DNA of 64,000 nt from positions 248,001-312,000 of the forward strand of contig JAHBVX010000006.1 in NCBI GenBank assembly GCA_019637295.1. Reading direction: 5' to 3'. The notes under the pieces were generated by a model. That model did no database searches and had not been told where the DNA came from. It saw only the letters and a list, made by a program, of their open reading frames with translations. How positions within the stretch are numbered: position 1 is the stretch's first letter; each line of letters starts with the position of its first letter. A program made the translations under genes and the position numbers. Below, piece after piece: positions 18,568-28,391 of the stretch. This DNA is from Polyangiaceae bacterium (GTDB taxonomy: Bacteria; Myxococcota_A; Polyangia; Polyangiales; Polyangiaceae).

Positions 18568-19125
18568 ATGCTCAGCCTCATCTTCGCTCATCCCTACCCG
18601 GACCGGTCCCGCGCGGGCCGCCGTCTGTTCGACGCCGCGACGGCGCTGCCGAACGTCGAGGCTCGGTCACTGTACGACCTCTATCCCGATTTCGGCATCG
18701 ACGTGGCCGCGGAGCAAGACGCGCTGCGACGCGCCGACGCCGTGGTGTGGCAGCACCCCATGTACTGGTACTCCGTACCCGGGCTGCTCAAGCACTGGTT
18801 CGATAAGGTGCTGACTCGGGGCTTCGCCTACGGTGGCGCCACAGCCGCGCTGCGTGACAAGCGCTGCTTGTGGGTCGTGACCACCGGTGGCGACGAGAGC
18901 GCGTTTCGGCCCGACGGCATGCACGCTCACGAGCTCTCGGCGTTCGTGCCGCACGTGCGTCAGACGGCGGAGTTCTGCGGCATGCACTGGGAAGAGCCCA
19001 TCGTCGTGCATGCCGCGCATCGGATCGACGACGCGGCCCTCGACCACGCCGCGAGCCGCTATCGCGACCGACTCACGGCGCTGCTCGACACGATGAACGA
19101 GACGGCCAAGGAGACTTCGTCGTGA
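18568..19125 (+). CDS. kefF: KefF/KefG-type NAD(P)H quinone oxidoreductase, antiporter partner
   Basis: 185-residue flavodoxin-fold protein. It begins [17 protein letters not shown] (FMN phosphate loop), has [23 protein letters not shown], the hallmark of the KefF/YheR/MdaB group, and GFAYGG and TTGGDESAF. In enterobacteria KefF and KefG are cytosolic flavoproteins that bind and activate KefC or KefB. The gene overlaps the following antiporter by GTGA, which strongly supports that pairing. FMN binding and quinone reduction are inferred from family knowledge. Confidence 0.85.
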   Translation: MLSLIFAHPYPDRSRAGRRLFDAATALPNVEARSLYDLYPDFGIDVAAEQDALRRADAVVWQHPMYWYSVPGLLKHWFDKVLTRGFAYGGATAALRDKRCLWVVTTGGDESAFRPDGMHAHELSAFVPHVRQTAEFCGMHWEEPIVVHAAHRIDDAALDHAASRYRDRLTALLDTMNETAKETSS

Positions 19126-20960
19126 GCGAAAAGTCGCTGTTGATCGACGCCATCGTCTACCTGGGCGCGGCCGTCGTGTGCGTACCGCTCGCCGCCCGGC
19201 TCAAGCTCGGCTCGGTGCTCGGCTACTTGGCTGCCGGTTGCCTGATCGGCCCGTTCGGTCTGCGTGTCGTCACCGACGCGAGCGCGACCCTGCACTTCGC
19301 CGAGATCGGCGTGGTGCTCATGCTCTTCGTGATCGGCCTCGAGCTCGATCCCTCACGCCTGTGGGCCATGCGCCGCGCGGTGTTTGGCGGCGGCGCGGTG
19401 CAGCTGCTCGTTTGCGGCCTCCCGCTGGCCGCGATCGCGCTCGTGCTCGGCTTTCCTTGGCAAGCCGCGGTCATCGTCGGCCTGAGCCTCGGCCTGTCGT
19501 CCACCGCGGTGGTGATGCAGACCATGACCGAGAGGAACATCGGCTCCACCCCCATGGGTCGCAGCGCGTTCTCCATCCTGCTCTTCCAGGACATCGCGGC
19601 GATCCCCATCGTCGCGGTGGTGCCGCTCTTGGCGGCAGCCGAGGCCAACGCTTCCGGATCGGGCTGGCTCGGCGCGGGAAAGGCGCTGGGCGCCATCGTC
19701 CTGGTCGTCGTCATCGGACGGTTCTTGACGCGTCCAATCCTGCGCGCCATCGCCAAGACACACTTGCGCGAGGTGTTCACTGCGTTCGCCCTCTTGCTCG
19801 TGCTCGGCATCGCCGAGCTGATGGCCGCGGCCGGCGTGTCCATGGCGCTCGGCGCGTTCTTGGCCGGGGTGTTGCTCGCGAGCAGCGAGTACCGGCACGC
19901 CCTCGAGACGGACATCGAGCCCTTCAAGGGTCTGCTCATGGGCTTGTTCTTCATCGCCGTGGGCATGAGCATCGACTTCGGGCTGCTCGCCTCGAGGCCG
20001 CTGGTCATTCTGAGCCTGGTGGGCGGGTTTCAGCTGGTGAAGGGGCTCGCGCTGCGCTGGCTGGCGGGCAAGCTCGAGATGGCGCCGGCCCAGCGCTGGC
20101 TCTTCGCGGCGTTGCTCGTGCAGGGCGGCGAGTTCGCGTTCGTGGTCTTCGGCGTGGCGCGAGCGGCCCGCCTGCTACCTGGCGACTGGGATGGACTGCT
20201 GACCTTGACCGTGGCGCTGTCGATGGCCCTCACGCCAGTGCTGCTCATCGTCCTCGAGCGTGTGGACATGAAACGCACCAAGGACGCTCAGGAGGCGGAC
20301 GCGATCGACGACGAGCACCCGCCCGTCATCATCGCTGGGTTCGGGCGTTTCGGGCAGATCGTGGGACGGCTGCTGTTCGCCGGTGGCTTCAGAGCGACGG
20401 TGCTCGATCACGATCCGGACCAGATCGAGATGCTCCGAAAGTTCGATTTTCGAGTGTACTACGGTGACGCGACGCGCACCGACCTGCTCGAGGCCGCCGG
20501 CATCGCGCGCGCCCGGGTCTTGGTGAACGCCATCGACGACCCGCAGAAGAGCATCGCGCTGGTGGACGCCGTGCAGGAGCACTTCCCGAGCTGCCGCATC
20601 GTGGCCCGAGCCCGCGACGTGGGCCACTTCTTCGAGCTGCGCCGGCGCGGCGTTGAGATCGTCGAGCGGGAGACCTTCGAGTCTGCGCTGCTCCTCGGCC
20701 GTCGCGCCCTCGAGGCCCTCGGCGTGGGCGCCTACGAAGCCCGTGAGTCCGCCGACGCGTTCCGCCGTCACAACGTCGCCATGGTGGAGTCTGCCATCCC
20801 CCACGCGCAGAGCGAGGAGCTGCGGCGGGAGCTCGCTCGGGCCGCGCGAAGGCAGCTCGAGCAGCAATTCGAGCAGGACCGCGCCGCGCTGGCGCAGCAC
20901 GGCAAGGCCGGATGGCACAAGGAGCTCGCTGACGCCGACGATGCTCGGGCCGCGAAGTAG
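19122..20960 (+). CDS. kefC: KefC/KefB-type glutathione-gated K+/H+ antiporter
   Basis: GTG 19122 overlaps the kefF-like stop. The 612-residue protein has about 12 membrane segments of the CPA2 family (residues ~5-380). It includes the regulatory-loop signature [25 protein letters not shown] and [42 protein letters not shown]. From ~405 a cytosolic RCK (TrkA-N) Rossmann domain follows: [17 protein letters not shown], with ADP-binding [15 protein letters not shown] and YYGDATR. The family effluxes potassium during electrophile stress and is held shut by glutathione. Organisation and length match the family. Confidence 0.9.
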   Translation: MSEKSLLIDAIVYLGAAVVCVPLAARLKLGSVLGYLAAGCLIGPFGLRVVTDASATLHFAEIGVVLMLFVIGLELDPSRLWAMRRAVFGGGAVQLLVCGLPLAAIALVLGFPWQAAVIVGLSLGLSSTAVVMQTMTERNIGSTPMGRSAFSILLFQDIAAIPIVAVVPLLAAAEANASGSGWLGAGKALGAIVLVVVIGRFLTRPILRAIAKTHLREVFTAFALLLVLGIAELMAAAGVSMALGAFLAGVLLASSEYRHALETDIEPFKGLLMGLFFIAVGMSIDFGLLASRPLVILSLVGGFQLVKGLALRWLAGKLEMAPAQRWLFAALLVQGGEFAFVVFGVARAARLLPGDWDGLLTLTVALSMALTPVLLIVLERVDMKRTKDAQEADAIDDEHPPVIIAGFGRFGQIVGRLLFAGGFRATVLDHDPDQIEMLRKFDFRVYYGDATRTDLLEAAGIARARVLVNAIDDPQKSIALVDAVQEHFPSCRIVARARDVGHFFELRRRGVEIVERETFESALLLGRRALEALGVGAYEARESADAFRRHNVAMVESAIPHAQSEELRRELARAARRQLEQQFEQDRAALAQHGKAGWHKELADADDARAAK

Positions 20961-20981
20961 GCGCCGCGACGAGGCCGCGAC

Positions 20982-22454
20982 TCAGAAGCGCGTGGGGCGG
21001 CCGTCGGCGGCCCAGCGAAACAGCGCTGCGGTGGGACGATCGTCGACGAACTGGACGACCAGGTGCGTGCGGGTCGCGGGCAAGCGCGACGCCTCGCCCT
21101 CGTCCACCTCTTCCTCCGCCCACGCGCCCAGGTTCACATAGCAGGACTCGGCGCTGGTCTCGAAGCGCTCGGGCAAATGCGTGTGACCCATCACCACGAA
21201 GGCAGCCGGAAACACGGTCGCTACCTGCGCTGCTCGCTCCCGAAGCGATGCGCTGGCGTCGATGCTCCCACGCACGCGACGCCACGCCCAAGCAGCAATC
21301 GCGAGGGCGGCCATGATCACCGCCACGGTGACACCGAGCGCCGGAGTGAAGCTCGTGGCCAACAGGCCGAGCCCCGTGAGCACGAGCGCCACGCCGAAGG
21401 CGACTCGATCGATCATCACGCCGGCCAGGAGCCGAAGGACGCTCTTGGTGATGGGTGGCCGCTGTAGCGAAGCCAGCGCTTGCAGCTTCACCAAGCTCAG
21501 CTGTCGCGCCTCGGCCAGGAGCGCCATCTTCCGATCGTGCTCCCGGCGGACCCACTGGGCCGCTTCGCTCATGTGCTCCCGCCAGATGCCGAGCAGAGTG
21601 GCGACGGCGACCAGGAAGCGCCGGCCGAGCCCAAAGAGTCCGCCAAAGCCCAGCTGCATGGCGAAGCGCAGGTAGTCGAGCGCGCTCTTGGTGTCGTGCC
21701 CCGACTCCCGCATGCCGCGGGTGGGGCGCACGACCATGCGCAGCAGGATGTCCGACAGGGACCGCGCCGAGCGGCGAGGATCCGACGGCACCACGGGGTG
21801 CAGCACGTGCTCGTAGGAGCAGAAGTCGTCGTACTGATGCCCGTGCTCGATGTAGACGTTACCCTCTTCGTAGTAGAACCAGTCCGCGAACTCGATGGCT
21901 TCGCTCGTCGCTCCGTGCCCCGTGAGCACGTCACGGAACGCGTCCTGAACTGCCTCCCAGTGGAAATCCACGTCGTGGTTGCCACGCACTATCACCAACG
22001 TGTGCCCGGCGGCCATGAACCGTCCGAGCGCCGCGAACACCTCCCGGTGGTGCTCCGCCACGCGACGCAGCTTGGCCAGCGTGTGGTCGGCGGCGCTGCC
22101 CAAGCCGTAGGAGCACTCTTCGGGGCTGTGCTCGGTGACGAACTGCTCGGCTCCGGGGGAGACGCTCATACCGACGAAGTCGATCAGATCCCCCGCGATC
22201 ACCAGGCGCCACGGGCGACCCTGGCTGGGTCGCTCCCGATACCAATCGAGCAAGGCCGTCAGGTCGCGGTCCCGCCGCTCGCTGGTCGCGCTCTTGAGGG
22301 GCGCGCCCGGCTGGCTGTGCTGTACCAACTCACTGCCGAGATGGACGTCGGATAGAACCAGCAGATTGTGAGCGTGACCGGGCAGAGGGAACCTCGAAGC
22401 TAGTATGGCCTCGAACGCGGCAGTGTCACGCCCGCGCCGGCCTGCCAGGGTCAC
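20982..22454 (-). CDS. Membrane-associated metallophosphoesterase
   Basis: GTG 22454 overlaps the GtrA stop (GTGA). The 490-residue protein has the calcineurin-like dimetal motifs: VLSDVHLGS, AGDLIDF, RGNHDVDFHW, EHGHQYD and, after a long insert, VMGHTHLPE. The insert (~200-390) includes two adjacent hydrophobic helices (VALVLTGLGLLATS, VTVAVIMAALAIAAWAW), unlike soluble LpxH. As last gene of a lipid operon it is a good candidate for a lipid phosphate or nucleotide-lipid phosphatase. The substrate is inference only. Confidence 0.75.
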   Translation of the reverse strand: MTLAGRRGRDTAAFEAILASRFPLPGHAHNLLVLSDVHLGSELVQHSQPGAPLKSATSERRDRDLTALLDWYRERPSQGRPWRLVIAGDLIDFVGMSVSPGAEQFVTEHSPEECSYGLGSAADHTLAKLRRVAEHHREVFAALGRFMAAGHTLVIVRGNHDVDFHWEAVQDAFRDVLTGHGATSEAIEFADWFYYEEGNVYIEHGHQYDDFCSYEHVLHPVVPSDPRRSARSLSDILLRMVVRPTRGMRESGHDTKSALDYLRFAMQLGFGGLFGLGRRFLVAVATLLGIWREHMSEAAQWVRREHDRKMALLAEARQLSLVKLQALASLQRPPITKSVLRLLAGVMIDRVAFGVALVLTGLGLLATSFTPALGVTVAVIMAALAIAAWAWRRVRGSIDASASLRERAAQVATVFPAAFVVMGHTHLPERFETSAESCYVNLGAWAEEEVDEGEASRLPATRTHLVVQFVDDRPTAALFRWAADGRPTRF

Positions 22455-22879
22455 GGTTTGGTCACGACGGCTCGCGCGAACACGAAGTCTCGTTGCAGGG
22501 GGAAGTTCCAGAACAGGAAGACCACGCCGCGGACCGCCACCCAAGCCAGGGGGTAGGGCACGTCTGCCAGCCACAGCACCGCGCCCACGCCGCCGGCGTT
22601 GAGCCACGCGCTACTACCCGAGACGAGGACGTAGCGGCCGAGCTCGGGCACCCGCGCGCCCCGACTCCGGAAGGCCCAGCTGCGGCTCAGGGTGAAGTTG
22701 ACGGCACCGCCGGCGATTGCCCCAGCCAGCGTCGCAGTCGGTGCCGACAGGCCGGCCCCGGAGACCAACACGACCACGCACAGGAAGTCGATGGCGGTGG
22801 CCAGGGCTGCGGCGGTCGCGCTCCTCAGCACGGCGCCCCGAGGCGCGCTGCCGGGCGCGAGCTCCGGCTCCCGGCTCAT
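22451..22879 (-). CDS. GtrA-family membrane protein
   Basis: 142 residues from ATG 22879, which overlaps the MMPL stop (ATGA). Four hydrophobic helices with the GtrA pattern: FLCVVVLVSGAG, GAIAGGAVNFTLSRSWAF, WLNAGGVGAVLWL and VVFLFWNFPLQRDFVF (the N-x-x-x-x-R-x-W-x-F motif). GtrA-like proteins are thought to help move polyprenyl-phosphate-linked sugars across the inner membrane. In this operon it may help flip or modify a lipid headgroup. Confidence 0.8.
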   Translation of the reverse strand: MSREPELAPGSAPRGAVLRSATAAALATAIDFLCVVVLVSGAGLSAPTATLAGAIAGGAVNFTLSRSWAFRSRGARVPELGRYVLVSGSSAWLNAGGVGAVLWLADVPYPLAWVAVRGVVFLFWNFPLQRDFVFARAVVTKP

Positions 22880-25368
22880 GGCGTCGCCTCCAACCTGGTC
22901 TCGCCTGGCGCGACGCCACCGCGCCCCCGTAGCCAACCGAGCGCCGCCGGCAGCGCGATGACCGCGGTCGCGAGGCACGTTACCTCACCGACCGCGGCAA
23001 ACAGTCCAAAGGAGTACAACGCCTGATTCTGCGCCGCGAGCAGGGAGCCGAAGCCGATGATGGTCGTGGCCGAGCACAGCGCGACAGCACCCCCAGTCGC
23101 AGCAACAGCCCCGAGATCGCCAGTGCTGGAGGTCGAAGCGCCGTCGCGCCAGCGGGCGAGCACGTTGATCACGTAGTCTGCCGAGATCCCAAAGGAGATG
23201 ATCACGGCGATGAAGTTGGAGAAGTTCAGCTTCTGGCCGGACCACGCCAGGGCGCCGAGCATCAACACGACCCCCGAGAAGAGCGCAGCCATGGACAACA
23301 GCGACGCCTTCAAAGAGCGGAACGTGAGCAGGCAGATCAGGAGCACGAACCCGAGCGAGACGAGCAGCGCCCGTGGTCCATCCGACTTCATGGCGTCAGC
23401 GATGTCGTTCGAGAGCAAGAGGGAGCCGGCGACCGGCGCGGGCTCTCCGTCGACGGTGGCGGCCTGGCGTACGTCCCGGGTGAACTCCGCGATCACGCCG
23501 CTATCCCAGGTGTTTCCACCCAGCTTCGGAAATACCAGCACGTTGCGGTCCACCCGACCGTCGTGTTCCCGCAGCCCGGCGAGCAGCACCGGAGGCACGC
23601 GCTCCGCGCTGAGCGGTGTGAGCGCTTCCGACGAAAGCGCTCGGTCGATCAGTCGTCGGTCGTCTGCGCTCAGCTCTGCGAGCAGACGCGGGGTGACGGT
23701 CTCGGCGATGCGCCTTGCCTCCACGAGGGACTCGCTGCGATGGGCTGGCAGGACCAGCGTGGCGCTTCGCACGGACGCGATCAGATCGCCCGCGCCTCCG
23801 CGCTCGCGCAGCTTGCCCAGCTGGGCCTCCACCCGCGCCGCGTGGGTGGCGTTCGGCGACAGGACGATGGTCGGCGTCAAGTAGCGGCCGAGGGTCGCGT
23901 CCATGCGGGCACCCCAGTAGCGCTCGCCGTTCTCCCAGGAGTCCGCGCGGCGCAGCTTGGAGAAGTCGTGCTCCATCCAATCTCGACTGCGCGAGGCTAC
24001 CCCCACGCCGCACAGCACCGTGAGCAGCGTCGTGGCGACGACGATGCTCCGGGGCCGCGCGAGGAGCGCCGCCGCGAACCGCCTGCCCACTCCCCGGTCG
24101 CCTTCTGTCGCGCGGGGCGTCAAGCGCCGCCCCCAGAGCGCCAAGAGCGTCGGGAGCAGCGTCATGGCCGAGGCCCAGCACGCGAGCATCCCGAACAGCC
24201 CGATCCAGCCGAACTGACTGAAGCCGCGAAAGTCGGTGACCACGAGCGAGCCATACGCCGTAGCCGCCGCGGTAGCGGCAGCCAGCGTCGGGCGCCAGGT
24301 CTTGTCCAGCGCCTCGGCGATGGCGGCCTCGAGCTTCAGGGTCCGCCGCGCTTCGACGAACCGCGCGAGCAGGATGATGCCCGAGTTGATGCCGTTGCCC
24401 ACCACGATGGACCCGAGAAAGGCAGTGTTCGAGTTGAGGTGGCGGATGGAGAACGGCGGCAGCGCCGCGAGCCCGAACGCGTACACGGTACCGAATAGCA
24501 GCGGCACGCCTAGCAGGGGCAAGGCCAGAAAGCTCCGGAAGTAGCTGACGAGTGCAGCAGCCACGAGCACGACCACGATCAGCCCCGACAGCCCGAGGTC
24601 GGCGCCCAGGCCCTCCATCTCTTCGACCCGCGTGGCGACGTCTCCAGCGAATCCGACCGTCATCCCGGGCGCGAAGCGCTCCGGAAAGCCCAGCGAGGCG
24701 ATGTCGATTCGAACCCTCTCGAGCAACGCCTTGTCTGCCGCGTAACCCGTCGCGTTGGAGCTCGCCTGGACGAGCAGAACCACCGTCCTGCCATCCTCCG
24801 ACACGAAGCGATCGCCCGGCAGCGCGCGCTGCTTGCCGTAGCGAGCTTCGTACTTGGTACGCAGCTCGGCGAGCGGCAGCTCGGGCGGTGGATCCTCGTC
24901 GTCATCCAGCAGATCCGCGCCCGTGGCACGCGTGACCTGCCAGTCCCGCCGCTCTTGCACCGCCTTGCCGAGCAACGCCACGTCCCTCGGATCGAGCAGC
25001 TGCAGCGCGAACGTCTCGGCGAATTCTCGCTCGGCGAGCGCGTCCTTCCTCACGGCGCCGACGAGCTGCTCCGGGTACTCGCTCACCCGCTCGGCGAGCG
25101 CGTCGACGAAGCGGTTCGCGGCGCCTACGTTGTGCGCGCCTGCAGTGTCGACCACGACGCCAAGGTGGCGAATGCCGTGAACTCGACCCCTCACCTCGGC
25201 CAGCGCTCCCACGCTCGGAGCGTGCTCGGGAAGCAACTCCTCCAGGTCACTGCGAAGATCCGAGTACGTCAGCACCGTTCGCACGCCCGCCGCCAGCGCG
25301 AGGGCCGTCATCGCCACCAGCACGAGCGCGCGATGGCGCACCAACCAGTCGGCGAACCGCGCGCTCAT
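22876..25368 (-). CDS. MMPL/RND-family lipid exporter
   Basis: ATG 25368 overlaps the PAP2 gene's stop. 830 residues show the duplicated RND layout: one N-terminal helix (ALVLVAMTALALAAGV), a large periplasmic domain to ~245, a cluster of about five helices including GNGINSGIILLARFVEARRT, a second helix and periplasmic domain, and a second cluster with FGISADYVINVLARW and SATTIIGFGSLL. This is the MMPL/HpnN-like class, which exports lipids such as hopanoids or glycolipids. No adaptor or outer-membrane factor is adjacent. It probably moves the operon's lipid product outwards. Confidence 0.85.
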   Translation of the reverse strand: MSARFADWLVRHRALVLVAMTALALAAGVRTVLTYSDLRSDLEELLPEHAPSVGALAEVRGRVHGIRHLGVVVDTAGAHNVGAANRFVDALAERVSEYPEQLVGAVRKDALAEREFAETFALQLLDPRDVALLGKAVQERRDWQVTRATGADLLDDDEDPPPELPLAELRTKYEARYGKQRALPGDRFVSEDGRTVVLLVQASSNATGYAADKALLERVRIDIASLGFPERFAPGMTVGFAGDVATRVEEMEGLGADLGLSGLIVVVLVAAALVSYFRSFLALPLLGVPLLFGTVYAFGLAALPPFSIRHLNSNTAFLGSIVVGNGINSGIILLARFVEARRTLKLEAAIAEALDKTWRPTLAAATAAATAYGSLVVTDFRGFSQFGWIGLFGMLACWASAMTLLPTLLALWGRRLTPRATEGDRGVGRRFAAALLARPRSIVVATTLLTVLCGVGVASRSRDWMEHDFSKLRRADSWENGERYWGARMDATLGRYLTPTIVLSPNATHAARVEAQLGKLRERGGAGDLIASVRSATLVLPAHRSESLVEARRIAETVTPRLLAELSADDRRLIDRALSSEALTPLSAERVPPVLLAGLREHDGRVDRNVLVFPKLGGNTWDSGVIAEFTRDVRQAATVDGEPAPVAGSLLLSNDIADAMKSDGPRALLVSLGFVLLICLLTFRSLKASLLSMAALFSGVVLMLGALAWSGQKLNFSNFIAVIISFGISADYVINVLARWRDGASTSSTGDLGAVAATGGAVALCSATTIIGFGSLLAAQNQALYSFGLFAAVGEVTCLATAVIALPAALGWLRGRGGVAPGETRLEATP

Positions 25369-26294
25369 TCGGCTGGCTCCGCCGCGAGAGCTGGCCCACG
25401 CGAAAGTTCGAAGTGCGCAAGCGCACGCTTCGCAGTCCAGGTTGCGACCCCAGCGACCGCGATGCCGGCCAGCGCGTCCCACACCCAGTGGTGATCGAGG
25501 TAGACCGCCGCGCTCACCATCAGCGCGCAGTAGGCCATGTGGATGGGGCGCGTCCGCCAGCTCGCCGCGCGCCAGGCGGTCAAGAGGCCGATCACCGGGT
25601 ACGCGCAGTGCATGGAGGGCATGGCGCCGAACACGGACGCAGCGCGGGAGTAGAAGCGCGCGAAGTAGTCGATGCCGAGCAGCGCGTCCACGCGCGCGAG
25701 GGCTGCCGGGCTGGGGGCGGCGGACAGATCGATGGCGCAGCCAAACTCGCGAATGTACCAAGGTGGCGCTGCCGGGATCACGAGCCACATCGCGAACGAG
25801 ATGAAGTTGGCGATGGCGAAGGCCCACAGATAGTGGCGCATGCGCGGGCGATCGACGAAGAAAAGGTACGCCGCGTAGGCGAGCGCGACGTAGACGAAGA
25901 TCGCATAGGGGATCGCGAACAACAGATCGAAGAGCGCGCTATTGTGAGCGGCGAAGTAGTCCTGCAGCGTCACGCCGGGCGCGACCGCGAAGGTGCGCAG
26001 CTCCAGCTCCCGCAGGCCACAGCCCCACACTTGCTCTGGGGTCAGCACCCACGCCCGCGCGTAGCGCACCAGATCGTAGCCGATGCCCACCGCCAGGTAG
26101 GGGCTGGCGTCCGAGAAGAAGCGCTTGGTCCGAGGCGTCGCGTACGCCATCACACAGGCCAGGAGCGGGATCACGACGTGCTCGATCCTGAGATCGCCGA
26201 TGGCGAACATCGCCGCCGCATAGGAGGCGAGGATGAGTCCGGGCAGCGGCCAGTACGCTCCCCAGAGCTTTCGCGGGTGCCCGAGTACTCTCAC
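25365..26294 (-). CDS. PAP2-superfamily, Aur1-like inositolphosphotransferase candidate
   Basis: 309 residues, GTG start 26294 three bases after the previous gene. Multi-helix membrane protein with the PAP2 motifs in the Aur1/PAP2_3 arrangement: PAAPPWYIREFG, then FGAMPSMHCAYPVI with the catalytic His, and YLDHHWVWDALAGI with the second His. Aur1-type enzymes transfer phosphoinositol from phosphatidylinositol to ceramide. Next to a CDP-alcohol phosphotransferase this suggests inositol-lipid or phosphosphingolipid synthesis. A plain lipid phosphatase is the alternative. Confidence 0.7.
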   Translation of the reverse strand: MRVLGHPRKLWGAYWPLPGLILASYAAAMFAIGDLRIEHVVIPLLACVMAYATPRTKRFFSDASPYLAVGIGYDLVRYARAWVLTPEQVWGCGLRELELRTFAVAPGVTLQDYFAAHNSALFDLLFAIPYAIFVYVALAYAAYLFFVDRPRMRHYLWAFAIANFISFAMWLVIPAAPPWYIREFGCAIDLSAAPSPAALARVDALLGIDYFARFYSRAASVFGAMPSMHCAYPVIGLLTAWRAASWRTRPIHMAYCALMVSAAVYLDHHWVWDALAGIAVAGVATWTAKRALAHFELSRGPALAAEPAE

Positions 26295-26297
26295 CGC

Positions 26298-26978
26298 TCA
26301 CTCCGCTGCGCCTCGAGCCGCGCGCAGCGCGACGAGCAGTCCAACGAAGCTGACTGCACCGAGCAAGCCGACACCGATCAGCGTGAGGGGTGCGGGCGGT
26401 CCGTGTTCCAGCGCCACTTTGCCTAGCAGGAGGCTCACGAACAAGAGCACTACTCGCTCGGCGCGCCGCATGAAGAGCGGCGGCAGGTTGAAGCCGAGGC
26501 CCTCCGCCCGAGCGCGGACGTAGCTCACGGAGAAGCCGGCGATCATGGTCATGACGGGGACCACGGCTGCTTTGCCGTGGCCGAGGTAGAACAGGCACAG
26601 TCCGGTCAGCGGCAGCGCGTCCGCGAGTCGGTCCACGGTCGAGTCCAGAAGCGCGCCGTAGCGCGACGAGGTCCCGGTGGCGCGAGCGACGACGCCATCG
26701 AGCACGTCGAGCGCGCCGCTGAGCAGGAGCAGCAGCGCAGCGGACGGGAACCGACCCGACGCCGCCGCGGCGCCGGAGAGCAGCGCGAACCCCAACGAGC
26801 CCCAGGTGAGCGCTTGCGCGGACACCCCAGAGCGCCCCAGGATTGCGCCCAGGAGGAGCAGCGCGGAGTAGCCCCAGCGCGCGACGGGCACGCTCTGCCA
26901 CACGGTGCCCCGAAGCCGGGCGCTGGCGTAGTCGAAGCGAGCCTTGGACTCTGCTTTGGCCAATGACCGAGCACTCAT
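26298..26978 (-). CDS. CDP-alcohol phosphatidyltransferase
   Basis: 226 residues with about six hydrophobic helices. It carries the complete family signature D-x2-DG-x2-AR-x8-G-x3-D-x3-D, from ALDVLDGVVARATG to YGALLDSTVDRLAD. The enzyme transfers a phosphatidyl group from CDP-diacylglycerol to an alcohol such as inositol phosphate, glycerol phosphate or serine, in the inner membrane. It is the first gene of a five-gene operon. No substrate-specific residue set could be assigned by eye, so the headgroup is open. Confidence 0.85.
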   Translation of the reverse strand: MSARSLAKAESKARFDYASARLRGTVWQSVPVARWGYSALLLLGAILGRSGVSAQALTWGSLGFALLSGAAAASGRFPSAALLLLLSGALDVLDGVVARATGTSSRYGALLDSTVDRLADALPLTGLCLFYLGHGKAAVVPVMTMIAGFSVSYVRARAEGLGFNLPPLFMRRAERVVLLFVSLLLGKVALEHGPPAPLTLIGVGLLGAVSFVGLLVALRAARGAAE

Positions 26979-27159
26979 CGCAGCACCAGGACCGCTCGGC
27001 GGAGCTTAGGTCTGAAGAGTCGCAGCGCAAGGCCCCACGTCGATCCGGGACGAATGCACGGCAGAGCCGGACCCACGACGCAGTAGCTTGTCTCGCGGTC
27101 CACACTCTTTGGTCGCGCGTCCACGACCCTCGAGGATGCGCGCCGTCAGATTCGGTGAG

Positions 27160-28311
27160 TCACAGCCGAGCCTGGAGGGCTCGGGCTACGGCTCGTGCAG
27201 GCTGCACGACGCCCCAGCCCTGGCGATCCACCTCCACGCCGGGGATGCGCAGCGCGGTGTCGATCAGGATCTTCTTCACCTGCGGGGGCGTGAGGGCGGG
27301 GTTGGCCTCGAGCATTTGCGCCACGACTGCGCTGACGATCGGCGCGGCGAAGGAGGTGCCGTCGACGTGCTTGTAGTGACCGGACACGATCTTCTGATCC
27401 CGATACTTCAGCTCCACCAGACTGCGAATCAGGTACGCCTCGCCACCGGCGATCGCGTCCAGCTCCGGATCGATGCCGGCACCGTCGCGCAACAGCTCGC
27501 GCACGGCGTCGTCGCCGTCGGCGTTGGCGAGCGCGTGAAGCAGCTCGACGTGGCGAGCCGTCGGCGTCTCGGGCAGGACCGGCGCGGCCACCCAGATGGC
27601 CTGGGCGATGAGCTCGGGCTTCTGCAGCCCGTCGACCGTGGGTCCGTGGGAGGAGTGGTACATGCTGTGGGAGTTCTGGTTCGACGTGTCGTCGAACCCC
27701 CCCACGCTGATCACGCTGGGCGCGCTGGCGGGCGGCAGCACTCGGCTCCCATGGCGTCCCGAGTTCCCGACGGCCGCCACCACCACGATGCCCGCACGTA
27801 CGGCGTCCTCCGCGGCGCGGCTGAGCGAGTCGGTCAGGTAGCTCTCTTCGTAGTCTCCACCACAGGAGATGTTGAGCACGCGGATGCCGTACTGCTCGCG
27901 GTGAGCGATGGCCCAGCGGATGCCGTCGCGGATTGCGTGGTGCTGGATGCGCTGGATCGAGCCGACCTTCACCAGCACCACGAGCGCGTCCGGTGCGAGG
28001 CCCCGGTACTTCCCGCCCGACAGATGTCCGTTACCGGCGCAGACCACGCTCGTCATCATGCCGTGCCACGAGGAAGCGTTCGGTGGCGGCGTGCCGCGCA
28101 GCGTCGTCTCGTCCGTCAGCACGTCGTGGTGCGCGAGGATGCGACTCTCGGGCTCGACCAGATCCGCGTGGGCGAAGAAGCCCGAGTCGAGGAAGCCGAT
28201 GGTGACGCCGCGCCCCGTGACGCGCTCGTCGATCTCGAGTCGAGCCGGGATCGGACGAATGCTGGGCGGCTTCGCCGAGGGTGGAGGAACGGAGTGCAGC
28301 GCGTGGGGCAT
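27160..28311 (-). CDS. S8-family subtilisin-like serine protease
   Basis: 383 residues from ATG 28311. The catalytic triad is intact: Asp42 in GFLDSGF, His83 in SSWHGMMTS, and Ser320 in HVDGTSFAAPI, with oxyanion Asn183 in AAVGNSG. An insertion of about 80 residues (~235-315) precedes the Ser motif, longer than in simple subtilisins. There is no signal peptide and no long propeptide, so it may be cytosolic or exported by an unusual route. Preceded by about 180 bases without a gene and followed at 80 bases by a lectin-like lipoprotein on the same strand. Confidence 0.85.
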   Translation of the reverse strand: MPHALHSVPPPSAKPPSIRPIPARLEIDERVTGRGVTIGFLDSGFFAHADLVEPESRILAHHDVLTDETTLRGTPPPNASSWHGMMTSVVCAGNGHLSGGKYRGLAPDALVVLVKVGSIQRIQHHAIRDGIRWAIAHREQYGIRVLNISCGGDYEESYLTDSLSRAAEDAVRAGIVVVAAVGNSGRHGSRVLPPASAPSVISVGGFDDTSNQNSHSMYHSSHGPTVDGLQKPELIAQAIWVAAPVLPETPTARHVELLHALANADGDDAVRELLRDGAGIDPELDAIAGGEAYLIRSLVELKYRDQKIVSGHYKHVDGTSFAAPIVSAVVAQMLEANPALTPPQVKKILIDTALRIPGVEVDRQGWGVVQPARAVARALQARL

Positions 28312-28391
28312 GGGATTCGAGGTGCGGAGCTTGCCAGAGAATGAGCAGAAGGAAAGTACGGGCGCGCGTTACCCCGGGCAGCGAACCCCTG

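Noticed and set aside
25369-25827. Upstream extension of the MMPL gene
   Set aside because: It overlaps the PAP2 gene in another frame; the ATG at 25368 gives the standard overlap and an N-terminal helix.
26979-27159. Possible small gene or RNA between the lipid operon and subtilase gene
   Set aside because: No signal peptide, ribosome-binding site, strong hairpin or tRNA-like structure seen in these 181 bases.
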